Source: Candidatus Accumulibacter meliphilus
GTDB lineage: Bacteria; Pseudomonadota; Gammaproteobacteria; Burkholderiales; Rhodocyclaceae
DNA: 64,000 bases
Direction of reading: 5' to 3'
Assembly: GCA_003332265.1 (NCBI GenBank)
Contig: QPGA01000001.1
Location: 242,951 to 306,950, forward strand
The position numbers and the translations under genes are program-made. Every line of letters starts with the position of its first letter. Position 1 is the first letter of the stretch. This document shows positions 1 through 8,285 of the stretch, piece after piece. The notes beneath the pieces were generated by a model. That model was not told the DNA's origin. It did no database searches and saw only the letters and a program-made list of their open reading frames with translations.

Positions 1-1396
1 GCAGGTGCGAGTTGCGCAGGCCGTGCTTGCGGATCTGGTTCTTGATCTCGTTCGGCAGGCGTGAGGCGAAGTTGCCGCCGGAGAGATAGAGTTCGGCGTT
101 GAACAGCGGGAAGGCGCCGCGCTCCCGGGCCAGGTCGACCGACGCCAGGTAGGCGGTGTCGCGCATGTATTCGGAGATGCGCGCGCCCATTGCCGCCGCT
201 TCCGGGCGGTCGTAGCGCAGGCGCAGCATGCACAGGGTGTCGCCGAGGCCGGTGAAGCCGAGGCCGACGCGGCGCTTGTTGTTGGCTTCCTCGCGCTGCC
301 GTTCGAGCGGCCAGGCGGTGACGTCGAGGACGTTGTCGAGCATGCGCGTGGATACCTTGATCACTTCGCCGAAAGCGGCGAAGTCGAACTCGGCGCGCTG
401 GCTGAAAGCGTCCCTGACGAAGGGCGTCAGGTTGATCGACCCCAGGCAGCAGCAGCCGTACGGTGGCAGCGGCTGTTCGGCGCAGGGGTTGGTGGCCTCG
501 ATCACTTCGCAGTAGTAGAGGTTGTTGTCCTTGTTCATGCGGTCGAGGAAGAGGATGCCCGGCTCGGCGTGGTCGTAGGTCGATTTCATCACCTGGTCCC
601 AGAGGTCGCGGGCGCGCACGCGGCGATAGACCCAGATGCCGTCTTCGCGCTGGAAGGCGCCGGCGCGTTTCATGTCGCCGTTGGGCTCGGCGCGGTGTGA
701 GAGTTCGACTTCGGCGTCGGCTTCGACGGCTTCCATGAAGCCGTCGGTGACGGCGATCGAGACGTTGAAGTTGGAGAGGTCGCCGTGGTCCTTGGCGTGG
801 ATGAAGACTTCGATATCGGGGTGATCGCAGCGCAACACGCCCATCTGGGCGCCACGGCGGGCGCCGGCCGATTCGACGGTTTCGCAGGAGCGGTCGAAGA
901 CGCGCATGTAGGAAACCGGACCGGAGGCGCGCGATTGCGTGCCTTTGACCAGCGCGCCCATCGGCCGGATCGACGAGAAGTCGTAGCCGACGCCGCCGCC
1001 GCGGCGCATGGTTTCGGCGGCTTCGGCGAGGGCGCTGTAAATGCCCGGCTTGCCGTCGACGATCTCGACCACCGAATCGCCGATCGGCTGCACGAAACAG
1101 TTGATCAGCGTTGCTGCCAGCGTCGTGCCAGCGGCCGAGTTGATGCGTCCGGCCGGGACGAAGCCGGTTTCCTGCGCCCACAGGAAGCGCTCTTCCCAGT
1201 GCGCGCGCTGCTTTTCGTCCTCGTTGGCGGCGAGTGCGCGGGCGACGCGGCGGCGCACGTCATGGACCGAGGTTTCCTTGCCCTTGGCGTACTTTTCGAC
1301 CAGCACCTCGACGGAGATTTCCTGTTCGGCAAGCGGCGTGACGGCGGGTGCCTCGGCGACGGCTGACAGGGGTAGCTGGTGTTCAAGCTGGCTCAT
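1..1396 (-). CDS. nrdJ: Adenosylcobalamin-dependent (class II) ribonucleotide reductase, 3' end outside window
   Basis: Reduces ribonucleotides to deoxyribonucleotides with a B12 radical. An open frame of 465 codons runs off the left edge without a stop, so the C-terminal part is missing. Visible: an N-terminal ATP-cone-like region, then [11 protein letters not shown], the INCFVQ cysteine segment near residue 87, [12 protein letters not shown] near residue 117, and [18 protein letters not shown] near residue 390, which is characteristic of class II enzymes. The ATG at 1396 is preceded by GGAGGAACT. Upstream lie tandem NrdR-like boxes, with a palindromic repeat copy between them and the gene. 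B12 dependence means it can work with or without O2. Family assignment is firm; the downstream length is unknown. Confidence 0.95.
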   Translation of the reverse strand, partial: MSQLEHQLPLSAVAEAPAVTPLAEQEISVEVLVEKYAKGKETSVHDVRRRVARALAANEDEKQRAHWEERFLWAQETGFVPAGRINSAAGTTLAATLINCFVQPIGDSVVEIVDGKPGIYSALAEAAETMRRGGGVGYDFSSIRPMGALVKGTQSRASGPVSYMRVFDRSCETVESAGARRGAQMGVLRCDHPDIEVFIHAKDHGDLSNFNVSIAVTDGFMEAVEADAEVELSHRAEPNGDMKRAGAFQREDGIWVYRRVRARDLWDQVMKSTYDHAEPGILFLDRMNKDNNLYYCEVIEATNPCAEQPLPPYGCCCLGSINLTPFVRDAFSQRAEFDFAAFGEVIKVSTRMLDNVLDVTAWPLERQREEANNKRRVGLGFTGLGDTLCMLRLRYDRPEAAAMGARISEYMRDTAYLASVDLARERGAFPLFNAELYLSGGNFASRLPNEIKNQIRKHGLRNSHL

Positions 1397-1508
1397 GGGT
1401 AGTTCCTCCGGTGTTTATGGTGTTGACGTTGTCTGTGCTTGTTGATTTTTTTGGCGAAGCGTCGTGCCGATACGAGGCGCGTGCCGCGGGTCGTAGCGGC
1501 GACTCTTA

Positions 1509-1631
1509 ATGTGAAAGTCGCGCAAGCGACTCACGAAACTCCCTTCTCCCCTCGCGGGAGAAGGGTCAGGGGAAGAGGGGGACGGTCATGGCTTTCATCA
1601 TCAGGGGTGTCTCGACATGTCATGACCGTTA
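1509..1631 (+). repeat. Triple-palindrome dispersed repeat, copy 1
   Basis: First copy of a family seen eight times here. It begins AATGTGAAAG and ends CATGACCGTTA. Three inverted repeats follow one another: GTCGC-GCAA-GCGAC, then CCCTTCTCCC-CTCGC-GGGAGAAGGG, then CGGTCATGGC with GTCATGACCG about 26 bases further on. It sits in the leader of nrdJ, between the NrdR-like boxes and the start codon. No open frame or transposase is associated with it. Confidence 0.9.
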
Positions 1632-1663
1632 GCTTGTCGGCGCAATGGCTCAATGGCGTAAAG

Positions 1664-1710
1664 CTACTGCATGTAGTGTACAAAGGCAATAACTTGACTA
1701 AATGTAGTTT
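1664..1710 (-). promoter_or_regulatory. Tandem NrdR-like boxes upstream of nrdJ
   Basis: Two similar 16-mers lie at 1664-1679 and 1695-1710. Read on the minus strand they are ACACTACATGCAGTAG and AAACTACATTTAGTCA. Each matches about 11 of 16 positions of the NrdR box consensus as I remember it (ACACWATATATWGTGT). Their centres are 31 bp apart, three helical turns, which is the usual spacing for paired NrdR boxes in front of ribonucleotide reductase genes. Position and spacing are the main support; the individual matches are moderate. Confidence 0.55.
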
Positions 1711-1738
1711 TCAGGCCGTGGCTTGCCGAGGCGCGGGA

Positions 1739-1760
1739 AAGGCCGTGAAATCACGGCCTT
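1739..1760 (-). terminator. Hairpin downstream of maoC-pta
   Basis: Perfect inverted repeat AAGGCCGTGA-AA-TCACGGCCTT. It lies about 175 bases after the stop of the MaoC-Pta gene and just before the nrdJ promoter region, where a terminator would be expected. On the minus strand only three T residues follow the stem, so it is a weak rho-independent terminator at best. Confidence 0.5.
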
Positions 1761-1934
1761 GCGGCTGCTGGGGGCGGTAGAATTATTTTTCTCTGCTGCT
1801 GCTGCGGGCGCGCTCGGCAGCATGCGCGCTGCGCCCGGGATCGGAGGTGACGCGGGAGGGGAGGGAAGAGGCGCTAGGCAGTGCTGCTGCGCCCGAGGCG
1901 AGAGAATCCCGCCCCGGCCAACGGTGTCGTGGTT

Positions 1935-3353
1935 TCAGGTACTCGCCTGTCTGGCGCGCGCGGCGTGCGCCACCAGGGCGGCGATGACGCACGAGGCGAT
2001 GCGCGTTTCGGCGGTGTCGGCGCGGCTGGTGAGGACGATCGGCACGCTCGCACCGAGGACGATGCCGGCGCTCAAGGCGTTGGCCAGGTATTCGAGTTGT
2101 TTGGCGATCATGTTGCCCGATTCGAGGTCGGGAACGACCAGGATGTCGGCGCGACCGGCGACTGCGGAGACGATGCCCTTGGTCTTGGCGGCGACCAGCG
2201 ACACGGCGTTGTCGAAAGCCAGCGGGCCATCGACCAGGCCGCCCCTGATCTGGCCGCGGTCGGCCATCTTGCACAGCGCGGCGGCGTCGAGGGTGGACTG
2301 GATCTTGTCGCTGACCGTTTCCACGGCCGAGAGAATCGCCACCTTGGGTTCGGGCGTACCGATGATGTGCGCCAGGTCGATGGCGTTTTGCACGATGTCG
2401 ACTTTCGCCATCAGCGTCGGCGCGATGTTGATCGCGGCGTCGGTGATCATGATCGGCCGTGGATAGGTGGGAACGTCCATCAGGAAGACGTGGCTGACGC
2501 GCCGGCCGGTGCGCAAGCCGGAAGTGCGCGAGATGACCTCGGCCATCAGTTCGTCGGTGTGCAGGCTGCCTTTCATCAGGGCTTCGACGTCACCGCTGCG
2601 TACCAGCGTCACCGCCATCGCCGCCGCTTCGTGGCTGTGCTTGCAGTTCACGATGCGGTAGTCCTTGAGGTCCAGGCCGTTTTCCTCGGCGACGGCGCGG
2701 ATGCGCTGCTCGGGACCGATCAGGATGGGATCGATGAGCCTGGCTTCGGCGGCCAGTAGCGCCCCCTTGAGCGATTCGCGGTCGCAGGGGTGAACCACCG
2801 CCATGTCGATCGGTGCCAGGCCCTCGGCGCGCGACACCAGGGTTTGCAGGCGCGCGTATTTGTCCGAAATGGTGATTTCCGGCATCGCCTTGCGCTTGGT
2901 GATGATTTTTTCGCGCGGCGCCAGAACTTCGGCGCTGCCCGAGACGACAAGCAGCTGATCCTGGTTGTGGCAGTTGCAGTCAAGCAGGATGTGCCGGTTG
3001 CGGGCGAATTTCTGGCCGACGGTGACGGTCACCGTGAGCGTGTCGCCGATCGCCACCGGCCGCGCGAAATGCAGCGACGATTCGACCATCACCGTCCCCG
3101 GGCCGGGGAATTGCGTGCCGAGCATGGTCGACAGCAGCGAAGCGCACCACATGCCGTGCGCGATGAAGTCCTGGAAAACGCCGCTGTGACTGAAGTCGGC
3201 GTTGGCCAGGGCCGGATTCATGTCGCCCGACATCAGCGCAAACAGCTTGACGTCCTCCGGGCGCAGGGTACGTACCAGCGACGAGCTGTCACCGATGTTA
3301 ATTTCGTCGTAGGTTCGGCTTTCGAGGAATTCCAGGGGCGTTTCGAAGTGCAT
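1935..3353 (-). CDS. MaoC-like hydratase / phosphate acetyl(butyryl)transferase fusion
   Basis: The 472-residue protein joins an N-terminal MaoC/hotdog domain (about residues 15-140, with FALMSGDMNP and FIAHGMWCASLLS) to a C-terminal PTA/PTB domain (about 160-465, with DGPLAFDNAVS and LVVPDLESGN). The second domain interconverts acyl-CoA plus phosphate with acyl phosphate and CoA; the first is an R-specific enoyl-CoA hydratase type fold. This fusion is annotated in other proteobacteria as bifunctional enoyl-CoA hydratase/phosphate acetyltransferase. No acetate kinase gene lies beside it. Whether it prefers acetyl, propionyl or butyryl groups cannot be read from the sequence. Confidence 0.88.
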   Translation of the reverse strand: MHFETPLEFLESRTYDEINIGDSSSLVRTLRPEDVKLFALMSGDMNPALANADFSHSGVFQDFIAHGMWCASLLSTMLGTQFPGPGTVMVESSLHFARPVAIGDTLTVTVTVGQKFARNRHILLDCNCHNQDQLLVVSGSAEVLAPREKIITKRKAMPEITISDKYARLQTLVSRAEGLAPIDMAVVHPCDRESLKGALLAAEARLIDPILIGPEQRIRAVAEENGLDLKDYRIVNCKHSHEAAAMAVTLVRSGDVEALMKGSLHTDELMAEVISRTSGLRTGRRVSHVFLMDVPTYPRPIMITDAAINIAPTLMAKVDIVQNAIDLAHIIGTPEPKVAILSAVETVSDKIQSTLDAAALCKMADRGQIRGGLVDGPLAFDNAVSLVAAKTKGIVSAVAGRADILVVPDLESGNMIAKQLEYLANALSAGIVLGASVPIVLTSRADTAETRIASCVIAALVAHAARARQAST

Positions 3354-3439
3354 GAGGGTGCTCCCAAGGGGACTGATCAGCGCGCATTATGCTGCAACGC
3401 AGCACGAAAATGTAGAGCGATTTATCGAGCGTAGCGAGG

Positions 3440-3455
3440 TGGCAGTCCCGTGGCC
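3440..3455 (+). promoter_or_regulatory. Possible sigma-54 promoter upstream of hoxF
   Basis: TGGCAGTCCCGTGGCC has GG and GC separated by exactly ten bases, as required for -24/-12 elements. The -24 part (TGGCA) is good and the -12 part (TGGC for TTGC) is imperfect. It lies about 105 bases before the hoxF start. Some hydrogenase operons use sigma-54, but no regulator gene or upstream activator site was recognised. Confidence 0.25.
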
Positions 3456-3562
3456 TTTTGCCTGATGGCCGTCACCCTTGTTGACCTGCGTCAGCATCTG
3501 CCGCTGTCGGAGGCTTTAGGCTTGACCAGGAAATCGGCAACGGCGGTGCAGTGTTGGAGGCG

Positions 3563-5407
3563 ATGGTGAGCGAGGAAAGCTTTGACGCGGAGCGACTTGA
3601 GGAACTGCTACGGCCGGTCGTCGATCGTCACGGCGGTGATCCGCTGCAACTGGTGCAAATCCTGCGCGAGACGCAGGATGTCGTCGGCTATCTGCCGACC
3701 GCCGTGCTGACCGCCATTGCCACGGCGCTCAGGCTGCCGCGAGCGCAGGTCGAAGGCGTCGCCGGTTTCTACTCTTTTTTTCATCTGACGCCGCCGGGTC
3801 GCTACCGGGTGCTGTTCTCGGACAACATTACCGACCGCATGCTGGGCAGCGGCGAACTGCTTGATCGCCTGTGCAACAAGCTGTGGATCGAGCGCGGAAA
3901 AGTCTCAGAGGACGGTCTGCTCAGCGTCGACAGGACCTCATGTACCGGCATGTGCGATCAGGGGCCGGCGCTGCTGGTCAATGGTCAGCCGCTGACCCAC
4001 CTCTCGGGCGAGCGCATCGACCGCATCAGCGAGTTGATTCGCGCGCAGGTGCCGCTGGCCGACTGGCCGGCCGAGTATTTTCGTGTCGACGACAATATCC
4101 GCCGGCGCGACAGCCTGCTGGCTACCGAATGGCCAGCCGGCGAAGCGCTGCGGGCGGCGCTTGCGCGTGGTGCCGAGGCGATGCTCGCCGAAATGAAGCT
4201 TTCCAACCTGCGTGGGCGCGGTGGTGCGGGCTTCACCACCGCTGTCAAATGGGAGTCCGCGCGTCGAGCACCGTGCCACGGCGAGGAAGGCCTGCGCTAC
4301 GTGGTCTGCAACGCTGACGAGGGCGAGCCGGGCACTTTCAAGGATCGCGTTCTGCTCAGCAGTTACGCCGACCTCGTTTTCGACGGCATGAGCGTTGCCG
4401 GCTTCAGCATCGGTGCGAGCAAGGGCCTGCTCTACCTGCGTGGCGAGTACGCCTATCTGCTGCCAGCGCTGCGCGAGAAACTCGAGCGTCGCCGGCGCAG
4501 CGGCCTGCTCGGCCGCGCGTTGTGCGGCCAGGTCGCGTTCGACTTCGAGATCGACATCCATCTCGGTGCCGGCGCCTACGTCTGCGGCGAGGAAACGGCG
4601 CTGCTCGAGTCGCTCGAAGGCAGGCGCGGTATCCCGCGCATTCGCCCGCCGTTCCCGGTCACCGCCGGTTATCGCGGCCAGCCGACGGTGGTGAATAACG
4701 TCGAGACCCTGTGCAAGGCGGCGCTGATCGCGATCCGGGGCGGCGCCTGGTTTGCCGGTCTCGGAACCAAGCAATCGACCGGCAGCAAGCTGCTGTCGAT
4801 CTCGGGCGACGTGGAGAGGCCGGGGATCTACGAGTATCCCTTCGGGGTTTCGGTCGAGCAGGTGCTCCAGGACTGCGGCGCCGGCAACGCGCAGGCGGTA
4901 CAGGTCAGCGGACCTTCGGGAGTTTGTCTGGCGACGCACGAGTTTTCGCGCCGCATCGCGTTCGAGGACGTGCCGACGGCGGGCGCCTTCATGGTCTTCG
5001 GCACGCATCGCGACATGTTCGAAGTGGCGCGCAATTTCGCGCACTTCTTCAAGCATGAAAGCTGCGGCTTCTGCACGCCTTGCCGGGTCGGTACTTCGCT
5101 GGTCGCCAACTGCATGGACAAGATCGCCAAGGGCCTCGGCACGCAGTACGAGATCAACCAGATTTTCAAGATCCATCGCCTGCTGCATGCGGCCAGCCAT
5201 TGCGGCCTCGGCCAGGCGGCGTGCAACCCGCTCTTCGATACCTTGCAGAAGTTTCGCCCGGCCTACGAGCGGCGTCTGTGCTCGCTCGATTTCGAGCCGG
5301 CTTTCGACCTCGACCAGGCGCTGGCGGCAGCTCGCCAGATGACCGGTCGCAACGATCCGGGGGCGCATTTCGGCCTCGCTGCCAGGCTTCCGGGAGTGGC
5401 CTCATGA
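3563..5407 (+). CDS. hoxF: NAD-reducing hydrogenase diaphorase subunit HoxF
   Basis: Flavoprotein of the cytoplasmic NAD(H)-linked [NiFe] hydrogenase; carries the NADH site, FMN and Fe-S clusters. It has a NuoE-like N-terminal domain (residues 1-160) fused to a NuoF-like domain. Visible motifs: RGRGGAGFTTAVKW (NADH/FMN), GAGAYVCGEETALLESLEG (FMN), and ESCGFCTPCRVG with a later Cys (4Fe-4S). In the NuoE-like part only the SCTGMC pair is present; the first cysteine pair expected in NuoE is replaced by LFSDNITDRM. About 614 residues. The start is a choice between ATG 3563 and GTG 3566, with GGAGG at 3556-3560; an in-frame GTG also lies at 3551. The stop overlaps the hoxU start as ATGA. Confidence 0.93.
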   Translation: MVSEESFDAERLEELLRPVVDRHGGDPLQLVQILRETQDVVGYLPTAVLTAIATALRLPRAQVEGVAGFYSFFHLTPPGRYRVLFSDNITDRMLGSGELLDRLCNKLWIERGKVSEDGLLSVDRTSCTGMCDQGPALLVNGQPLTHLSGERIDRISELIRAQVPLADWPAEYFRVDDNIRRRDSLLATEWPAGEALRAALARGAEAMLAEMKLSNLRGRGGAGFTTAVKWESARRAPCHGEEGLRYVVCNADEGEPGTFKDRVLLSSYADLVFDGMSVAGFSIGASKGLLYLRGEYAYLLPALREKLERRRRSGLLGRALCGQVAFDFEIDIHLGAGAYVCGEETALLESLEGRRGIPRIRPPFPVTAGYRGQPTVVNNVETLCKAALIAIRGGAWFAGLGTKQSTGSKLLSISGDVERPGIYEYPFGVSVEQVLQDCGAGNAQAVQVSGPSGVCLATHEFSRRIAFEDVPTAGAFMVFGTHRDMFEVARNFAHFFKHESCGFCTPCRVGTSLVANCMDKIAKGLGTQYEINQIFKIHRLLHAASHCGLGQAACNPLFDTLQKFRPAYERRLCSLDFEPAFDLDQALAAARQMTGRNDPGAHFGLAARLPGVAS

Positions 5408-6141
5408 AGCAGGCCAGCATCCTGCTCGACGGACTGCCAGTGCCTTTCGATGCTGGGCAGACGATCATGGATGCGGCGCTGGCCGCCGGGATCTTCATTC
5501 CACATCTCTGTCACCACCCGGCCTTCAAGCCGCAGGGCAGTTGCAAACTGTGCACGGTGAAGGCCAATGGCCGCTATGTTTCGGCGTGCACCCTGCCGGC
5601 TCGTGACGGCATGGAGGTCGAGAACAATACACCGGACCTCAACGACAAACGCCGGACCCTGCTGCAGATGCTTTTCGTCGAAGGCAATCACTTCTGCCCG
5701 TCGTGCGAGCAAAGCGGCAACTGCATGCTGCAGGCGCTGGCCTATGAGCTGGAGATGCTGAGCCCGCATTTCGACCAGTTCTATCCCAATCGGCCGGTCG
5801 ATGCCTCGCACCCGGAGGTGCTGCTCGACTTCAATCGCTGCATTCTTTGCGAGCTCTGCGTGCGTGCCAGCCGCGATGTCGATGGCAAGAGCGTTTTTTC
5901 GCTCTCCGGGCGCGGCATCAACAAGCACCTGATCGTCAATGCCGAGTCCGGGCGGCTGGCCGACACCGACTTCGACTGGGCCGACAAGGCGGCGCAGGTC
6001 TGCCCGGTCGGCGTGATTCTCAAAAAGCGCCGCGGCTTCGCGGTGCCGATTGGCAAGCGCCGCTACGACATCGAACCTATCGCCAGGCAGGTCGAAAGCC
6101 TGGCGGCGCGTCGCGCCGACGATATGGGCCATGGGGACTGA
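5404..6141 (+). CDS. hoxU: NAD-reducing hydrogenase diaphorase small subunit HoxU
   Basis: Electron-transfer subunit resembling the N-terminal part of NuoG, linking HoxF to the hydrogenase HoxYH. At 245 residues it is the usual HoxU length. It carries a plant-type 2Fe-2S motif (HLCHHPAFKPQGSCKLC with a later Cys), a His-Cys 4Fe-4S segment (HFCPSCEQSGNC) and a ferredoxin-like site (CILCELC and VCPVG). It is translationally coupled to hoxF through a 4-base overlap, and its TGA ends one base before the preferred hoxY start. Confidence 0.94.
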   Translation: MKQASILLDGLPVPFDAGQTIMDAALAAGIFIPHLCHHPAFKPQGSCKLCTVKANGRYVSACTLPARDGMEVENNTPDLNDKRRTLLQMLFVEGNHFCPSCEQSGNCMLQALAYELEMLSPHFDQFYPNRPVDASHPEVLLDFNRCILCELCVRASRDVDGKSVFSLSGRGINKHLIVNAESGRLADTDFDWADKAAQVCPVGVILKKRRGFAVPIGKRRYDIEPIARQVESLAARRADDMGHGD

Positions 6142-6142
6142 G

Positions 6143-6697
6143 ATGGACGCCCCGATAACGCAGCGCAAGCTGCGTCTGGCGACTGCTTCGCTGGCCGGTT
6201 GCTTCGGCTGTCACATGTCCTTGCTGGACATTGACGAGCGGCTTTTCGAACTTGTCGAGCGCGTCGATTTCGACCGCTCGCCGCTGACCGACATCAAGCA
6301 CTGCGGGCCGTGCGACATCGGCCTCATCGAGGGCGGCATCTGCAATGCCGAGAATGTGCATGTGCTGCGCGAGTTCCGCCGCCACTGCAAAGTGTTGATC
6401 GCCGTCGGTGCCTGCGCGGTCAATGGCGGCCTGCCCGCGCAGCGCAATCATCTCGACCTCGGTCTGTGCCTGCAGGAAATCTACCTCACCGCGCCGGATA
6501 TCGTCGGCGGACAGATCCCCAACGACCCGGAGCTGCCTCTGCCGCTCGACAAGGTGCACCCGATCCACGAGATCGTGCGCATCGATTACTTCATCCCCGG
6601 CTGCCCGCCGTCGGGCGACGCCCTCTGGAAGTTCCTGACCGATCTCCTCGATGGGCGCACCCCGCGTCTTGGGCATCCGCTGCTGCATTTCGACTGA
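6143..6697 (+). CDS. hoxY: NAD-reducing hydrogenase small subunit HoxY
   Basis: Small [NiFe] hydrogenase subunit holding the proximal 4Fe-4S cluster. At 184 residues it is the short, single-cluster type. Ligand segments visible are GCFGCHMS, HCGPCDIG, VGACAVNGG and IPGCPPSGD. The ATG at 6143 gives MDAPITQRK; an in-frame ATG at 6131 would overlap hoxU by 11 bases and is the alternative. There is no twin-arginine signal, consistent with a cytoplasmic enzyme. It is followed after 10 bases by hoxH. Confidence 0.93.
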   Translation: MDAPITQRKLRLATASLAGCFGCHMSLLDIDERLFELVERVDFDRSPLTDIKHCGPCDIGLIEGGICNAENVHVLREFRRHCKVLIAVGACAVNGGLPAQRNHLDLGLCLQEIYLTAPDIVGGQIPNDPELPLPLDKVHPIHEIVRIDYFIPGCPPSGDALWKFLTDLLDGRTPRLGHPLLHFD

Positions 6698-6707
6698 GGG
6701 CGTCGCC

Positions 6708-8189
6708 ATGGAACAAGGTCAGGGCTTCGAACTGGAAACCGCGTCCGCCGACGCCGGCACACTGCGCCGCGTGGCCATCGACCCGGTGTCGCGCGTCGAA
6801 GGGCATGGCAAAGTGACCCTGCTGCTCGACGACAAGGACCAGGTGCAGCAGGTGCGCCTGCACATCGTCGAATTCCGCGGTTTCGAGAAATTCATTCAGG
6901 GCCGGCCGTACTGGGAAGTGCCGGTGATGGTGCAGCGTCTGTGCGGCATTTGTCCGGTATCGCATCATCTGGCGGCCGCCAAGGCGCTCGACCAGGTCGT
7001 CGGCGCCAGCTGCCTGACGGCGAGCGCCGAGAAGCTGCGCCGGCTGATGCACTATGGGCAGATCCTGCAGTCGCACGCCCTGCACTTCTTCCATCTCTCG
7101 TCACCGGACCTGCTTTTCGGTTTCGCGAGCGAGGCCGGCCGGCGCAACATCGTCGCTGTCGCCGCCGCCTTCCCTGAAGTCGCCCGGCAAGGGGTGTTGT
7201 TGCGCAAATTCGGCCAGGAAGTGATTCGCCTCACCGCCGGCAAGCGGGTGCATGGCACCGGCGCGATTCCCGGTGGCGTCAACCGCGCGCTGAGCCGTCA
7301 GGAACGTGACGGCCTGCTCGCCGACATCGGCCAGATCGTCGGCTGGAGCCGCGATGCGGTGCAGCTGGTCAAGCGTCTGCACGCCGCCGACCCGGCGCTC
7401 TACGACGTTTTCGGCGCTTTTCGCTCGAACATCCTGTCGCTGGTCGGCGCCGAGGGCGCGCTTGATTTCTACGACGGTCAGCTGCGTGTTCGCGACGCCG
7501 ACGGCGGCATTTTCGTGGACGGCTTCGACGCGCAGAACTATCACCAGCTGATTCGCGAAGAAGTCAAAGCCTGGAGCTACATGAAGTTTCCTTTCCTGGT
7601 TGCGCTTGGTCCGCAGCAGGGCTGGTACAAGGTCGGGCCGCTGGCGCGGGTGCAGAATTGCGACTTCATTTCGACCCCGTTCGCCGAAGCCGAGCGCCGC
7701 GAATTCATCGACTACGGGCAGGGCAAGCCGATCCACGCGCCGCTGGCCTATCACTGGGCACGCATGATCGAACTGCTGCACGCCGCCGAGACGATCGCCG
7801 CACTGCTGCCCGATGACGATCTTTCCGGCCGCGATCTGATTGCCGGTGGCGAGCGCAGTCGAGAAGGAATTGGCGTCATCGAGGCGCCGCGTGGCACCTT
7901 GATCCACCACTATCAGGTCGATGAGGACGATCTGGTGAGCAGTTGCAACCTGATCGTGTCGACGACGCACAACAATCAGCCGATGAACGAAGCGATCCGC
8001 CAGGTTGCGCGCCGTTATCTCAACGGGCGAGAGCTCACGGAAGGCCTGCTCAACCACATCGAAGTCGCCATTCGCGCTTTCGACCCCTGCCTGTCCTGCG
8101 CCACGCACGCGCTTGGCAAGATGCCGCTGCAGCTGGAGTTGCAAGACTCGGCGGGGAGCGTAGTCGGGCGCTTGATGACGGTGGTCTGA
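6708..8189 (+). CDS. hoxH: NAD-reducing hydrogenase large subunit HoxH
   Basis: Catalytic subunit with the NiFe centre. The N-terminal ligand motif is RLCGICPVSHH and the C-terminal one DPCLSCATH, so all four cysteine ligands are present; SRVEGHGK is also conserved. 493 residues. The last 26 residues after the final His (ALGKMPLQ onward) form the extension that a HoxW-type protease removes after nickel insertion. The ATG at 6708 has GAGGG upstream; a further in-frame upstream start would overlap hoxY. Its maturation protease gene is 7.3 kb downstream rather than adjacent. No hyp genes are in the window. Confidence 0.95.
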   Translation: MEQGQGFELETASADAGTLRRVAIDPVSRVEGHGKVTLLLDDKDQVQQVRLHIVEFRGFEKFIQGRPYWEVPVMVQRLCGICPVSHHLAAAKALDQVVGASCLTASAEKLRRLMHYGQILQSHALHFFHLSSPDLLFGFASEAGRRNIVAVAAAFPEVARQGVLLRKFGQEVIRLTAGKRVHGTGAIPGGVNRALSRQERDGLLADIGQIVGWSRDAVQLVKRLHAADPALYDVFGAFRSNILSLVGAEGALDFYDGQLRVRDADGGIFVDGFDAQNYHQLIREEVKAWSYMKFPFLVALGPQQGWYKVGPLARVQNCDFISTPFAEAERREFIDYGQGKPIHAPLAYHWARMIELLHAAETIAALLPDDDLSGRDLIAGGERSREGIGVIEAPRGTLIHHYQVDEDDLVSSCNLIVSTTHNNQPMNEAIRQVARRYLNGRELTEGLLNHIEVAIRAFDPCLSCATHALGKMPLQLELQDSAGSVVGRLMTVV

Positions 8190-8285
8190 CTGCCGCGGAT
8201 GGCGCGCGCAATATTCGCGCTTGCGGCACGAGGCGCTGTGCCGATGAACCGTTCAAAGCACTCTCGGATCAAGGTCTGGGCAGGG

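Noticed and set aside
1509..1631. Reading the palindromic element as an ordinary rho-independent terminator
   Set aside because: There is no T-run after its hairpins, and it is present in leaders and between operon genes as well as at gene ends.
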